A stretch of 54,797 bases of DNA, taken from assembly GCA_016839765.1 (NCBI GenBank), contig JAEOTP010000061.1:1-54797 (forward strand), read 5' to 3'. Position 1 is the stretch's first letter; every line of letters starts with the position of its first letter. The notes beneath the pieces were generated by a model. It saw only the letters and a program-made list of their open reading frames with translations, was not told the DNA's origin and ran no database searches. The position numbers were made by a program, and so were the translations under genes. Shown piece after piece: positions 34,351-43,525 of the stretch. This stretch comes from Promethearchaeota archaeon (GTDB taxonomy: Archaea; Asgardarchaeota; Lokiarchaeia; Sigyniarchaeales; SOKP01).

Positions 34351-36690
34351 ATGAGTAGTAGTTTAACGGGAGAGAATAAAAGAAACTCTGTGGAAGTAAG
34401 AGTAAAAGATGCGTTAAAGGAGGATGTGGGCAAAGGATTTATAAGAATAGATGCAGATATTGTAAAAGAAATGAGCATTCATCCTGGGGATGTTATAGAA
34501 ATTATCCATCCGTCATCAAATAAACGTACAGCTGCTTTATTTTGGAGTGATTATAAAGAAGATAAAGGTACAAAAATAATAAGGATTGATTCTTCGATAA
34601 GAAGAAATATAAATGCTTCTATTGATGATTTTGTAAGAATTTCTAAAATAGAAGCTAGTATAGCCGAAAGGGTTACCTTTGCAGGCTTAGAAGAAGCTAT
34701 CATTTTACGAAATGCTCAACAATTGGCAAATATATTAGAAAATAGAGTCATTACTAAAGGAGATATCCTTAGTTTTTATGCTATGGGTAGTAGAGTGAAT
34801 TTAGTAGTTATTGATTTTACACCAAAATCAGAGGCTGTAAGAATTGATGATCAAACTAAAATTCTTTTATCGCCTAAAAGCCATAAGGAACTTGAAGAAT
34901 TAGAGAGAACTAGGGTAACTTACGAGGATATTGGAGGGTTAGAAGAAGAAATTCAGAGAATTCGAGAAATGATTGAATTGCCATTAAAACATCCTGAGTT
35001 ATTTAAAAGAATAGGTATTGAACCTCCTAAAGGAGTGTTATTGCATGGACCTCCTGGTACGGGAAAAACATTATTAGCGCGAGCAGTAGCTTATGAGACT
35101 GACGCTCATTTTATAACTATTAGCGGACCTGAAATAATGAGCAAGTTTTATGGTCAAAGTGAGGAAAATCTAAGAAAAAAGTTTGAAGAAGCTAAAGAAA
35201 TGGCTCCTTCTATAATATTTATTGATGAGTTAGATTCTATTGCTCCAAAAAGAGGTGAGGTCACTGGAGAGGTAGAAAGAAGAGTTGTAGCCCAATTGTT
35301 ATCATTGCTAGATGGATTGGAAAGAAGAGGTGAAATAATTGTAATTGGAGCAACTAATAGAGTTAATGATATTGATCCTGCATTGAGGAGACCGGGAAGA
35401 TTTGATCGAGAAATTGTGATTGGAGTCCCCGATACTGATGGTAGACATGAGATATTGTTGATACATACACGTGGAATGCCTTTAAATGGAGATGTCGATT
35501 TAAAATTAATAGCAGAGAGAACTCATGGATTTGTAGGAGCAGATGTAGAAGCATTATGTAAAGAATCAGCAATGTTATCTATTAGAGAAATTTTGCCTAA
35601 ATTTGATTTTGACAAACCTATTCCTATGGAAATATTAGAACAACTTCAAATAAGAATGGAAAATTTTCTCCATGCTTTAAATAGTATTGAACCATCTGCT
35701 CTGAGAGAAGTTTTGATACAACAACCTAAAGAAACCTGGGATGATGTCGGAGGATTAGAAGATGCTAAACAACAATTAAGAGAAGTAATAGAGTGGCCCT
35801 TGAAATTTCCAGAATTATATAAACATCTAAATTCAAAACCTCCGAATGGAATACTATTATTTGGACCACCTGGTACGGGAAAAACATTATTAGCGAAGGC
35901 TTTAGCTCATGAAAGTGAAGTAAATTTTATATCTGTAAAAGGACCTGAATTCTTATCAAAATGGGTAGGAGAAAGTGAAAAAGCAGTTAGAGAAACATTT
36001 AGAAAAGCTAGATCAGCGGCACCCTGTATCATCTTTTTTGATGAAGTCGATGCGATTGCTGGAATGAGAGGAAGATTTGCAAGTTCCGAAGTAACAGAAC
36101 AAGTTGTATCTCAATTATTAACTGAAATGGATGGAATGGAAGATCTAAAAGAAGTTATTTTGCTGGCGGCAACTAATCGGCCTGAGCTTCTAGATCCCGC
36201 ATTATTACGTTCAGGTAGATTTGGGAGACATATTGAAATTCCAATGCCAGATTTAGAAACTCGTAAGGAAATATTCAAAATACATTTAAAAAACAAACCT
36301 CTAGCGGATAACGTTAATATAGATAAATTAGCAGAGGAATTGGATGGATATACAGGAGCTGATATTCAAGCTATATGTGAAGAGACAACTTTGTTAACAA
36401 TAAGGAACGCTGTGCCCTCAATTAATGAGAAAAAGCAAAAAATTCAAGAATATAACAATCAATTAGAACAATTAAAAAATGAGCAATCAACAAGTAGCAT
36501 AGTAAGTTTGAAAAATGAAATTGAAGATTTGGAAGGCAAAATTGGAGTACTTCAATCTCAATTGGTTGATAATATAGCCCTATCAAATGATGATTTTGAT
36601 CAAGCAATAGCGAAAATTCTTAAAGGTGCAGATAGAGCAAAAAGAGCACATGATAGTTATGCTAAAGAAGCTGAGGATATGTATAGATAA
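34351..36690 (+). CDS. cdc48: Cdc48/p97/VAT-type AAA+ unfoldase
   Basis: 779 residues: CDC48 N-domain ([27 protein letters not shown]), then two AAA modules. D1: Walker A GPPGTGKT near 234, Walker [10 protein letters not shown] near 289, arginine-finger region [10 protein letters not shown]2: Walker A near 505, Walker [10 protein letters not shown] near 560, [13 protein letters not shown]-driven unfolding of proteins for degradation, as hexamer. Unusual: after D2, within the C-terminal helical part, there is an insert of about 50 residues (691-742) predicted as coiled coil, rich in Gln/Glu/Lys/Leu. The C-terminus ends AEDMYR, short of an HbYX proteasome motif, though it does end near one (MYR). 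The HTH gene follows after 36 bases. Confidence 0.96.
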   Translation: MSSSLTGENKRNSVEVRVKDALKEDVGKGFIRIDADIVKEMSIHPGDVIEIIHPSSNKRTAALFWSDYKEDKGTKIIRIDSSIRRNINASIDDFVRISKIEASIAERVTFAGLEEAIILRNAQQLANILENRVITKGDILSFYAMGSRVNLVVIDFTPKSEAVRIDDQTKILLSPKSHKELEELERTRVTYEDIGGLEEEIQRIREMIELPLKHPELFKRIGIEPPKGVLLHGPPGTGKTLLARAVAYETDAHFITISGPEIMSKFYGQSEENLRKKFEEAKEMAPSIIFIDELDSIAPKRGEVTGEVERRVVAQLLSLLDGLERRGEIIVIGATNRVNDIDPALRRPGRFDREIVIGVPDTDGRHEILLIHTRGMPLNGDVDLKLIAERTHGFVGADVEALCKESAMLSIREILPKFDFDKPIPMEILEQLQIRMENFLHALNSIEPSALREVLIQQPKETWDDVGGLEDAKQQLREVIEWPLKFPELYKHLNSKPPNGILLFGPPGTGKTLLAKALAHESEVNFISVKGPEFLSKWVGESEKAVRETFRKARSAAPCIIFFDEVDAIAGMRGRFASSEVTEQVVSQLLTEMDGMEDLKEVILLAATNRPELLDPALLRSGRFGRHIEIPMPDLETRKEIFKIHLKNKPLADNVNIDKLAEELDGYTGADIQAICEETTLLTIRNAVPSINEKKQKIQEYNNQLEQLKNEQSTSSIVSLKNEIEDLEGKIGVLQSQLVDNIALSNDDFDQAIAKILKGADRAKRAHDSYAKEAEDMYR

Positions 36691-36714
36691 TTTTTTATAT
36701 TAATAATATCAAAA

Positions 36715-36720
36715 GGTGAG
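36715..36720 (+). promoter_or_regulatory. Ribosome-binding site GGTGAG deciding a non-ATG start
   Basis: GGTGAG, preceded by AAAA, six bases before an ATA codon at 36727. The same SD type stands before ATG starts elsewhere in the window. No ATG, GTG or TTG in the right frame lies at normal spacing. Confidence 0.5.
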
Positions 36721-36726
36721 ATAAAT

Positions 36727-37554
36727 ATAGAAATTGAGGAAGAGGATGAAAAGTTTCAAATTATAAGTTTAGATTCTTTGTTAGAAATATTAGGTAATCC
36801 TACAAGAAGAGCAATATTAACAAAACTAGCAAAAGTTCCACATTCTGCCCCTGAATTAGCAAGTTCATTAGGGATCTCAAGACAAGCAGTTCACAGTCAA
36901 TTATCTCTCCTTCAAAGTAACAACATCATTGAAGCTATTGAATCAGCTGAAACTAGAGGAGATAAATATAGAGTAAAAAGTAATATTTCAGTTAATATCG
37001 ATATAACTCCTGATTATTATAATATTAAATATAATACTAGTACGCCTGATAGTGAATCAGAGATGGTTGAATTTAAGGATATGAGTTGGTCAATTAATTA
37101 TTCCAAAATTAAGACTCCTAATAATAAGATTAAATATTTAGGAGATGAGATGAGGAAAGTTGAGAAAAGTATAGTCGATTTAGAAAATAAAAGAAAAGTA
37201 TTTCTTACTCAGAAAAAATGCTTAATATTAGAAATAAAAAATCTGATGCATGGTCAATTTAAGGAGAAATTAGAAACAATGCTAAGAAGTAAATATGAAG
37301 ATATTAAAGATAAAAATTTAAGAGCAAGTTTAAATCTAACTGAAGAAATTCTAACTACCATGTTCTTTAAACCAGAGCGATATTTTAAAGGATTTCGTAT
37401 TGATGTATTGATGGATGATTTATTTTTCTCAGATATGGATAAATATGAACGTAATAGGCGATTTGGTTCACTCTACAGACCATTATTAGAAGATTTATCA
37501 CGAATGATGGGTTTTTTACGTGAGGATGAGGATGATTGGTTTTTAGATTTTTAA
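36727..37554 (+). CDS. ArsR-like winged-helix regulator, probable ATA start
   Basis: N-terminal wHTH: LEILGNPTRRAILTKLA, then GISRQAVHSQLSLLQ as recognition helix. This is followed by about 170 residues of helical and charged sequence with a coiled-coil-like segment (MRKVEKSIVDLENKRKVFL) and a domain ending LREDEDDWFLDF, whose function I do not recognise. The first canonical start in frame is TTG 36778, which has no ribosome-binding site and would leave the HTH without its lead-in helix. The frame is open upstream, reads acidic IEIEEEDEKFQIISLDS, and GGTGAG sits six bases before ATA 36727, so I chose ATA. It follows cdc48 closely and could regulate protein quality control genes. Confidence 0.75.
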   Translation: MEIEEEDEKFQIISLDSLLEILGNPTRRAILTKLAKVPHSAPELASSLGISRQAVHSQLSLLQSNNIIEAIESAETRGDKYRVKSNISVNIDITPDYYNIKYNTSTPDSESEMVEFKDMSWSINYSKIKTPNNKIKYLGDEMRKVEKSIVDLENKRKVFLTQKKCLILEIKNLMHGQFKEKLETMLRSKYEDIKDKNLRASLNLTEEILTTMFFKPERYFKGFRIDVLMDDLFFSDMDKYERNRRFGSLYRPLLEDLSRMMGFLREDEDDWFLDF

Positions 37555-37586
37555 AGTATTTTTATATTAAATAAATGAGGTATTTT

Positions 37587-38093
37587 ATGGAAATCCAAGA
37601 ATTTAAAAAACAAATACCTGAAATTTTTGAAAAAGTTAAAACAGATGTCAGAAAAATTTTAAAACGTCATAGAGCGGGGTTAAGCCTTGGTTTAGTAGAA
37701 GGGGGTTTTTTAGAAGAAGAAGGTTTTATAGGTTTTATAGGTGGTGCGCACTTTTATCCCGGCCATGTAATTGTGATGACTAAATCTCCGTTAAAAATGA
37801 TCCTAGAGTCACAACCTTATGAAATTATATGGGCTTATACATATCATATCCTTCTACATGAATATATTCACTCATTGGATATAATTAATGAATATCAGTG
37901 CAGAGAAATTACTCTAAAAGTAACTGAAGAAGTTTTTAAGGACGTTAACCATCCCGCTATGATTCTTGCCAAGAATGGAATTGGAGCTTTTTTTCCTAAC
38001 TTAAGACCAACTGACGTCCCTCCAGAAATACGGCCTGAAGATATTGAATATGTGCATGGATTTGATAGGGAAAGCCAAACTTATTTTTCTTAA
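37587..38093 (+). CDS. HEXXH-motif putative metalloprotease, unknown family
   Basis: About 168 residues. The motif LLHEYIHSLDIINEYQCRE near residue 90 has the HExxH pattern of zincin peptidases with a downstream Glu (NE) or other candidate third ligand. The rest of the fold is not recognisable to me. ATG 37587 with GAGGT six bases upstream is preferred over ATG 37575, which overlaps that site. Soluble, no signal peptide, so it acts in the cytoplasm if it is an enzyme. It follows the HTH gene by 32 bases, so it is probably the fourth gene of an hsp20-cdc48-HTH-HEXXH run. HExxH alone does not prove proteolysis. Confidence 0.7.
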   Translation: MEIQEFKKQIPEIFEKVKTDVRKILKRHRAGLSLGLVEGGFLEEEGFIGFIGGAHFYPGHVIVMTKSPLKMILESQPYEIIWAYTYHILLHEYIHSLDIINEYQCREITLKVTEEVFKDVNHPAMILAKNGIGAFFPNLRPTDVPPEIRPEDIEYVHGFDRESQTYFS

Positions 38094-38175
38094 CCTCCTT
38101 TTTTTCAATATTAAGAAGTTAAAATTATTTAATCAGCATAATTTAGATTAATTAGAATATTAATCAACTGAATAA

Positions 38176-39257
38176 ATGGTAGAATTAAAATTTCGAATGC
38201 TTCAGAAAAAGAGGACATAGAAAGTCAAGAAGAGACCATTGAAAAAAATCTTGAAATTGTACCCAATCAGTTAATTCTTAATTGGAAATATAAAGATGTT
38301 AATAAAAAACTTACTTATGATATTAAAAAATGCATAGGTTGTAGTTTATGTAAATTAGTGTGTCCTGTGGATGCAATAGAATTAGGACCAATTCCTGAAA
38401 TTGCCCAAAATATTTTAGATGACTCCAATCCTAAACTTTTCATTGATCATGAGAAATGTTGTTATTGTATGTTATGTGTAATAGTGTGTCCTACTGATGC
38501 ATTTCATGAAAATATTGAACCCGAAGGTCAAATATCTTTAGATGAATTTCCCTCGATAGGAAAATTTTATCTAATTGATATGGATAAATGCATTGAAGAT
38601 AAAAATAATGAAATATGCAAATTATGCCTAAGCGTTCGTGACAGGAATGCTATAAAGGAATATTTTCAGATTGAAAAAGATTGTCCTACTAAATGTTTTC
38701 ATATAAAATCTCCAATCCAAGGAGAAGTAATTATTAAAAAAAATATGCTTCATAAATGCGATCCACAGGGTTGCAAAGCTTGTGTTAATATTTGCCCTAC
38801 CGAATCTTTTTTTATACCAGAAAGAGCTGAAGATGTTATGAAGTATGGGAAAATAGCCTGTAATGAAGATGATTGCTTTTATTGCGGAGCATGTGTAAAT
38901 TCCTGCCCCGATGATTTGATTATTATAAATAGAAAAGAGATTGAAATAAAAGATCCCAAGAAAAAAGGAAATTACCCATGGATTCAAGGATGGATTAATA
39001 ATATTAAAGACATATTGAGAAGAAGATTAATTGAAGGAAAAGAACAGATTGAAATCCCTATTATTGAGGAAGAAATTAAGAAAGTAAAAGAAAAAGTCGA
39101 AGAAGAGATTCCTCAATTATCAAAAAAAGATAGAGAAAAACTAGCAGAATTAAATAGTAAAATTCAAGAATTTCTTAAATCTTCGAAAATTAGATATTGG
39201 ATTAAAGATAAAAAAATAGATAAAATTATACAAGAATTGAAAAAATTTTTAAAGTAA
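38176..39257 (+). CDS. Polyferredoxin, start region split by a -1 frameshift
   Basis: Iron-sulfur electron carrier with four clear [4Fe-4S] motifs: CIGCSLCKLVCP, CCYCMLCVIVCP, a CDPQGCKACVNICP form and CFYCGACVNSCP; a further CKLC is seen between the second and third. A Lys/Glu-rich helical tail of about 90 residues follows. The first canonical start in the main frame (GTG 38358) falls inside the first cluster motif, so the gene must begin earlier. The frame is open back to 38172 but has no ATG, GTG or TTG. ATG 38176 opens another frame (MVELK) that joins the main one if one A is added to the A-run at 38187-38190, giving MVELKISNASEKED. Alternatively translation starts at ATT 38190. Partner unknown. 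Confidence 0.8.
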
Positions 39258-39323
39258 ATATAACATTCTTTACAAAAAAGTAAAACCCAAAAGACGATTA
39301 AAAATTGTTTTTTGAAAAATTCA

Positions 39324-39856
39324 ATGATTAGCATTCTAAGAAAATAACTCGTATTTTATTAATTATTGGTGTTAGCTTCTTTATAATTATCATTCCTTTA
39401 ATGATAGTATTTTATGAATTATCAAATTATCCAGTAAGTTTCTTTGAAAGTCAACTCTCATTTAGTAGTGCAGTAATTAAATCTCATTTTAGTATTATGA
39501 ATGCTGAGGAATTAAATTATTATTTCATCTGGGTAATAGTTGATTATGGATTCATGCTAGGATTTGGCATCATATATTTTAGCCTGGATTTAATTATAGC
39601 TAGAAAATTTAATGAAAGTTCGAGGTGGAGAAAATCAGGATATATAGGTGTTTTTTTTGGAATATTATATTTTTGTTGTGATGCTATTGAAAATATCTTT
39701 ATTTTTTCAATGCTTAATGATCCTTTAGGTTTTCCTGACATATTAGCTATAACTCATTCTTGGATTGCTTTAGTGAAATTCATTTTTAACTTTTCTTCTG
39801 GTTTTTGGGTAATTGCTGCGTTAATTATACTATTTTTTAGAAGAAAATCAAAATGA
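39324..39856 (+). CDS. Four-helix membrane protein, start region split by a -1 frameshift
   Basis: About 178 residues with four or five hydrophobic segments; no known motif. The first ATG in the main frame (39401) lies at the end of a hydrophobic stretch, so the first helix would be lost. The frame is open upstream to 39329 without a canonical start. ATG 39324 opens another frame (MISILRK, then stop) and joins the main one if one A is added to AAAA at 39341-39344, giving MISILRKITRILLIIG, a natural first membrane helix. No ribosome-binding site is visible. Function unknown. Confidence 0.55.
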
Positions 39857-39940
39857 AGATTCTAAAATGAAATGAAATAAAGGAAAGAAGTAAAAGTATT
39901 TTCTTAGTTTATAATATAAGAATGAATAAAAAGAAGAAAA

Positions 39941-40726
39941 CTAATAAGAAAAAACTCTATTCGAAATAATTAATGAAACTATACTAGGTATAAACATTAA
40001 GGGAAAAACAATGAAAAATAAATTTAATGAAATAGCTATAGAAGGATTTAAAGAAAATAAAATAAAAATAAAAGGAAGAAATAACCAAAATATAAACAAT
40101 TTCCATTTAGTTTCTAAATGTGAGAAGGGTTTAAATAATAAATTGAAATTTCTGGAAATCAAGTAATAAAAAAAAATTAGGGCTAAAAATCCAGGGATTA
40201 AAAACACCCAATTAGAAATGTTGGTGTAAATTGTTATTAATCTAATATCACCGAAATTTAAAAGACTTCCAACTAATAGATAACCTGTTGAGTTCATAAA
40301 CGCCCAAAATCCATACCAGAATAAAATATGAAGTGCAGTGTATGCTATGCTTGACTTTATTGTCCTTTTTCTTACCACGTAATATATAGCAATATTACAA
40401 GAAATAGCAGCTATAAGACAAGCAAGGATACCTCCACCCGCCATTAATGCTCTTGAAATGTTACTTGCTCCCATAGGAAAAGAAACAAATGCAAACCCAA
40501 ATTCTAATGGCCAAATCCAAGATACGTAATAATTTATTGGCTGACCTCCAACCAAAATACCTATCCCACAATGACCTAGGAACTCATGCGTCCATTCTGA
40601 TACAAACTTCATGAGAAAGGAGATAGGAAATATGCTTATAATTAAAAATAATAGCGTTCTCCGTTTTGAATTACCAGAATTAAACCATAAAACATCTAAA
40701 CCTTTAGATTCCAAAATAATACACAC
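39941..40726 (-). CDS. Membrane protein with an HEFLGH motif, possibly M50-like
   Basis: 261 residues with about six or seven hydrophobic segments. Near residue 48 it reads EWTHEFLGHCGIGILVGG. Intramembrane M50 metalloproteases have HExxH followed by Gly-rich sequence; here the spacing is HExxxH, one residue longer, so the resemblance may be only superficial or the site may be altered. No second M50 motif (NPxxDG) is visible. GTG 40726 is taken as start, TTG 40714 is possible. A 16-base inverted repeat AAGGTTT-AA-AAACCTT (40764-40779) lies about 40 bases upstream and may be an operator or part of the promoter. Function uncertain. Confidence 0.65.
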   Translation of the reverse strand: MCIILESKGLDVLWFNSGNSKRRTLLFLIISIFPISFLMKFVSEWTHEFLGHCGIGILVGGQPINYYVSWIWPLEFGFAFVSFPMGASNISRALMAGGGILACLIAAISCNIAIYYVVRKRTIKSSIAYTALHILFWYGFWAFMNSTGYLLVGSLLNFGDIRLITIYTNISNWVFLIPGFLALIFFYYLISRNFNLLFKPFSHLETKWKLFIFWLFLPFIFILFSLNPSIAISLNLFFIVFPLMFIPSIVSLIISNRVFSY

Positions 40727-40763
40727 TAATAATTTTATACTTACTAAATTGTATAATAAATAG

Positions 40764-40779
40764 AAGGTTTAAAAACCTT
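40764..40779. promoter_or_regulatory. Inverted repeat AAGGTTT/AAACCTT
   Basis: Perfect 7-base arms with two A's between, 38 bases upstream of the minus-strand membrane protein gene and 150 bases upstream of the plus-strand small gene. Suitable in size and place for a dimeric repressor site. Confidence 0.35.
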
Positions 40780-40930
40780 TAATACATCTTTTTTGGATAA
40801 AAACACAATTATAATGGGATAGTTATGATTTATTTGCTGATTTTCTGGAAAATAGTTATTGTTTATATATTTTACACTAGAAATATGTCAAATCAATTGA
40901 TTTTATATTAATCATTAGATATGAGTAACA

Positions 40931-41218
40931 ATGATTCTAAAATTAAAGACAAAATCTAACAGAAAGACAAATCAAAATCAAATCTTTATCTGGATACAAA
41001 GACATAAGGATTTTAAGAAAGACATTCAACAAATATTACAATTCTTTAAGGATCAAATTGTGGTCTCTAAAAAAAGAAAATTATTACCTTATTATAGGAT
41101 AACTTCTGATAACCCCGCTATCCTATTATCTCTTTTCTCAACAATACAAGATTTAATCCCTGAAATTTATTTCAAAGTGGAAAATTCAGTAGAAATTGAA
41201 GAATCCGTAAATTATTAA
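40931..41218 (+). CDS. Small basic protein, unknown
   Basis: 95 residues, Lys-rich N-terminus and acidic C-terminus, no membrane segment, no motif recognised. An ATG at 40921 opens another frame (MSNNDSKIKDKI) that stops at 40957 just where the body begins to read well (NRKTNQNQ), so a one-base difference could join the two. ATG 40931 as it stands is adequate. It lies head-on to the tRNA gene, 24 bases apart. Confidence 0.45.
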   Translation: MILKLKTKSNRKTNQNQIFIWIQRHKDFKKDIQQILQFFKDQIVVSKKRKLLPYYRITSDNPAILLSLFSTIQDLIPEIYFKVENSVEIEESVNY

Positions 41219-41242
41219 ATTAATTTCTTGACTTGTAAAATA

Positions 41243-41343
41243 TGGGAGGAGGGGGATTTGAACCCCCGGCCCCTTGGTCCCAAACCAAGATTTACGCCGT
41301 AGAAGAACCTCTACAGAATCATACCAGGCTAGACCACCCTCCC
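41243..41343 (-). tRNA. tRNA-Pro (anticodon TGG) with an apparent intron before the anticodon stem
   Basis: Read on the minus strand: acceptor GGGAGGG pairs with TCCTCCC, D-arm GTCT...TGAT, anticodon stem CTTGG/CCAAG with loop TTTGGGA (anticodon TGG), variable GGGCC, T-arm GGGGG-TTCAAAT-CCCCC, discriminator A, CCA not encoded. Total 101 bases, whereas these parts add up to about 74. The excess of about 27 bases lies between the D-arm and the anticodon stem (41290-41317) and folds as its own hairpin CTGTAGA/TCTACGG with loop GGTTCT. This is best explained by an intron near positions 25-27; the usual archaeal site, 37/38, is not interrupted. Exact splice sites are not determined. Confidence 0.9.
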
Positions 41344-41542
41344 ATTAAGAAACTGGTCTCAAATTTCAAAGAGAATATTTAATTTATCTCTTATTTTGAA
41401 GATAAAATAAAAGTTAAATAACTTCTCTTATTCATAGGTTGGTATAGATATGAAAAATTAATTAAATAAAAAAATTTTTCCGTTAATCATTGAATTTTAT
41501 ATCAGTTTTATTTTCAATTTTAAAATATTAATCATATTCAAG

Positions 41543-42100
41543 ATGAAAAAAAGAATTTTATTACTAAAAATTGGTCAAGTTGATAAGATAATTCTAGTAA
41601 ATTTGAAGAAAAATTTAGAATGGGTATTTAAGGATTTTCAAATAAAAGTTAGAATACTACCTAAAGAACTTGATTTAAACAATTCTTATTATCATCCAGA
41701 AAAAAGAAAATATAATGCAGATCGAATTATTGAAGGGATGAACGAATATCTATTAGATTATGATTTTTTTCGGGTTTTAGGAATAGTGAAGGAAGATATT
41801 TATTCAGGAACTTATAATTTCATATTTGGATGCGCTGAGAGAATAATTGCTAAAATCGCCTTAATTTCAGTGATTCGATTGAACGAAATTTTTTATAATA
41901 GAACTAAAGATAATTCTCTTTTTGAAAAAAGAATCTTAAGAGAAGCAATACATGAACTTGGTCATACTTTTGGTTTATTCCATTGTCAAGATTATTGCGT
42001 TATGAAATTTTCTAATAGTTTAATGGAAGCTGATAATAAACCAATTAGATTTTGTAAAAATTGCTTAAAAAAAGTGGAAGTATTTCTTAGTAAAACTTAA
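41543..42100 (+). CDS. amzA: Archaemetzincin, zinc metalloprotease
   Basis: 185 residues, the usual length. The extended zinc motif HELGHTFGLFH near 137 (HExxHxxGxxH) is followed by CQDYC, VM, and CKNC, the Cys set that binds a second zinc in archaemetzincins. Cytoplasmic; few substrates are known, aminopeptidase activity has been reported for human relatives. ATG 41543, no clear ribosome-binding site, so possibly leaderless. It converges on the ADP-ribosylglycohydrolase gene, with five bases between the stops. Confidence 0.95.
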   Translation: MKKRILLLKIGQVDKIILVNLKKNLEWVFKDFQIKVRILPKELDLNNSYYHPEKRKYNADRIIEGMNEYLLDYDFFRVLGIVKEDIYSGTYNFIFGCAERIIAKIALISVIRLNEIFYNRTKDNSLFEKRILREAIHELGHTFGLFHCQDYCVMKFSNSLMEADNKPIRFCKNCLKKVEVFLSKT

Positions 42101-42105
42101 TAAAA

Positions 42106-43110
42106 TCAACCATATCTATTCTTAAACTTGTCATACAAGGATTCACTAACTTTTAGAATATATTTATGATTCTTTACTAGTTTTCTTAATTCAAAAGGTA
42201 TATTTTCTAACCCAAAATAGGCTCCTGCTAAACTTCCTCCTATAGCACCAACAGTATCACTATCTCCACCTGCAGTTGCCAATTCAAAGATACATTCTTC
42301 GAATGAATCTAATCTGTGTAAAAATATGAAGATTGCGCAAGCAACTGTACTCATAGTATAGGGATGGACAAATGCTTTCCCAAAGTATTGTTCAATAAAA
42401 TAGGGAGACTTAACACCGATTTGTGAAAACTTAATCAATCCCGCATCAACTGAAATATTCAAATTCTTTTTCACTTTACGAAGGATCTCAATAAATTCTT
42501 CCCAAATATCATCTTGAGAATTAGAAATTGAAGAAATAATTACATCAAAGAACTCGTCAATAGAAAATCCTGTATTTGGGGATTTTTTTATTAAATAAGC
42601 GATAGCTCTCGCCATCACTATTGCTCCTGCTGAAGCTGCAGGGTGAGAATGAGTAATTATGCTAGATTTTAATGCGACAGTTTTTAATGCCTTTAAATTA
42701 TTACAATAAAACAAACCCACAGGAGATATTCTCATTGCTGTACCGTTTCCGCCAGAATTAGAGGCTGCTTTTTGCCAAGGAATTCCATATCTTAATTTAT
42801 GAATTGAAATCAGACATCCATACCCCGGACCAATAGGTGGGTCATCTAACCATTTTATATACTCTCTAATTAAATTATCCAAATTAAACCCCGAGCTTTG
42901 AATGAGCGCCTCAGCAGTGTGTAACGTTAATTGAGTGTCATCTGTATAAGTATTGAATAACTTCTTATGACTTTTAATAAATTCTTTAAAATCAGTAAAA
43001 TAAGAATAAATATCTTCTCGTAAAACCCCTTCAAAAGGATGCCCTAATGTATCACCTATAGCAACTCCAAATAGAGTCCCTGAGAATTTATCTAAATAAT
43101 CATTTGGCAT
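42106..43110 (-). CDS. ADP-ribosylglycohydrolase family protein (DraG-like)
   Basis: 334 residues. Magnesium-site motifs: GVAIGDTLGHPFEG at the N-terminus, YTDDTQLTL near 52 and AGGDSDTVGAIGG near 284, as in DraG/ARH enzymes that remove ADP-ribose from proteins or small molecules. ATG 43110. About 40 bases separate it from the response regulator gene upstream on the same strand, so they may share a transcript. No partner ADP-ribosyltransferase is nearby. Substrate unknown: reversing ADP-ribosylation of an enzyme, or of nucleic acid, are options. Confidence 0.92.
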   Translation of the reverse strand: MPNDYLDKFSGTLFGVAIGDTLGHPFEGVLREDIYSYFTDFKEFIKSHKKLFNTYTDDTQLTLHTAEALIQSSGFNLDNLIREYIKWLDDPPIGPGYGCLISIHKLRYGIPWQKAASNSGGNGTAMRISPVGLFYCNNLKALKTVALKSSIITHSHPAASAGAIVMARAIAYLIKKSPNTGFSIDEFFDVIISSISNSQDDIWEEFIEILRKVKKNLNISVDAGLIKFSQIGVKSPYFIEQYFGKAFVHPYTMSTVACAIFIFLHRLDSFEECIFELATAGGDSDTVGAIGGSLAGAYFGLENIPFELRKLVKNHKYILKVSESLYDKFKNRYG

Positions 43111-43151
43111 TACGTTTTAAAAGGGTATAATGAGTATTTAATTTTGTTGGT

Positions 43152-43520
43152 TTATGCTAAATTCTTATAGATCTTTTTAATTTCAGTTATTAAATCAGTA
43201 ACACTATAAGGTTTATCTAAAAAACTTCTCGCTCCAATAGAAAGAGCTTCTTGCTTGATGCTATTATCAGCACTCGTGAAAATAATTTTTGATTTGTCAT
43301 TAATTTTTAAGATTTGTTTTGTTGCTTCAATTCCATTCTTAATTGGCATTCGATAGTCCATTAAAACAATATCCGGCTTTTTTGGAAATGAATTAAATAA
43401 TGAAACTGCCTCTTGTCCATTTTTTGCTTCCCCTATCACTCGATATCCAGACATTCCTAATACTTTTTTAAATAGCAATCTAAGTGATTGATCATCCTCA
43501 ACGATAAAAACTGAAGCTAT
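43152..43520 (-). CDS. Response regulator receiver domain protein, probable ATA start
   Basis: Single REC domain of about 123 residues. The acidic pair is in VFIVEDDQS (residues 4-12), the phosphoacceptor Asp in VLMDYRMP near 51, Thr/Ser in IIFTSADN and Lys in FLDKPYS, so all key residues are present. The first canonical start in frame (TTG 43478) would cut off the acidic pair, so it cannot be right. Upstream, AGGTG (43529-43533) overlapping the end of the kinase gene is followed after eight bases by ATA 43520, which I take as start. No output domain: it likely acts by protein contact. Probable partner of the histidine kinase next to it. Confidence 0.85.
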   Translation of the reverse strand: MASVFIVEDDQSLRLLFKKVLGMSGYRVIGEAKNGQEAVSLFNSFPKKPDIVLMDYRMPIKNGIEATKQILKINDKSKIIFTSADNSIKQEALSIGARSFLDKPYSVTDLITEIKKIYKNLA

Positions 43521-43525
43521 TTTGT

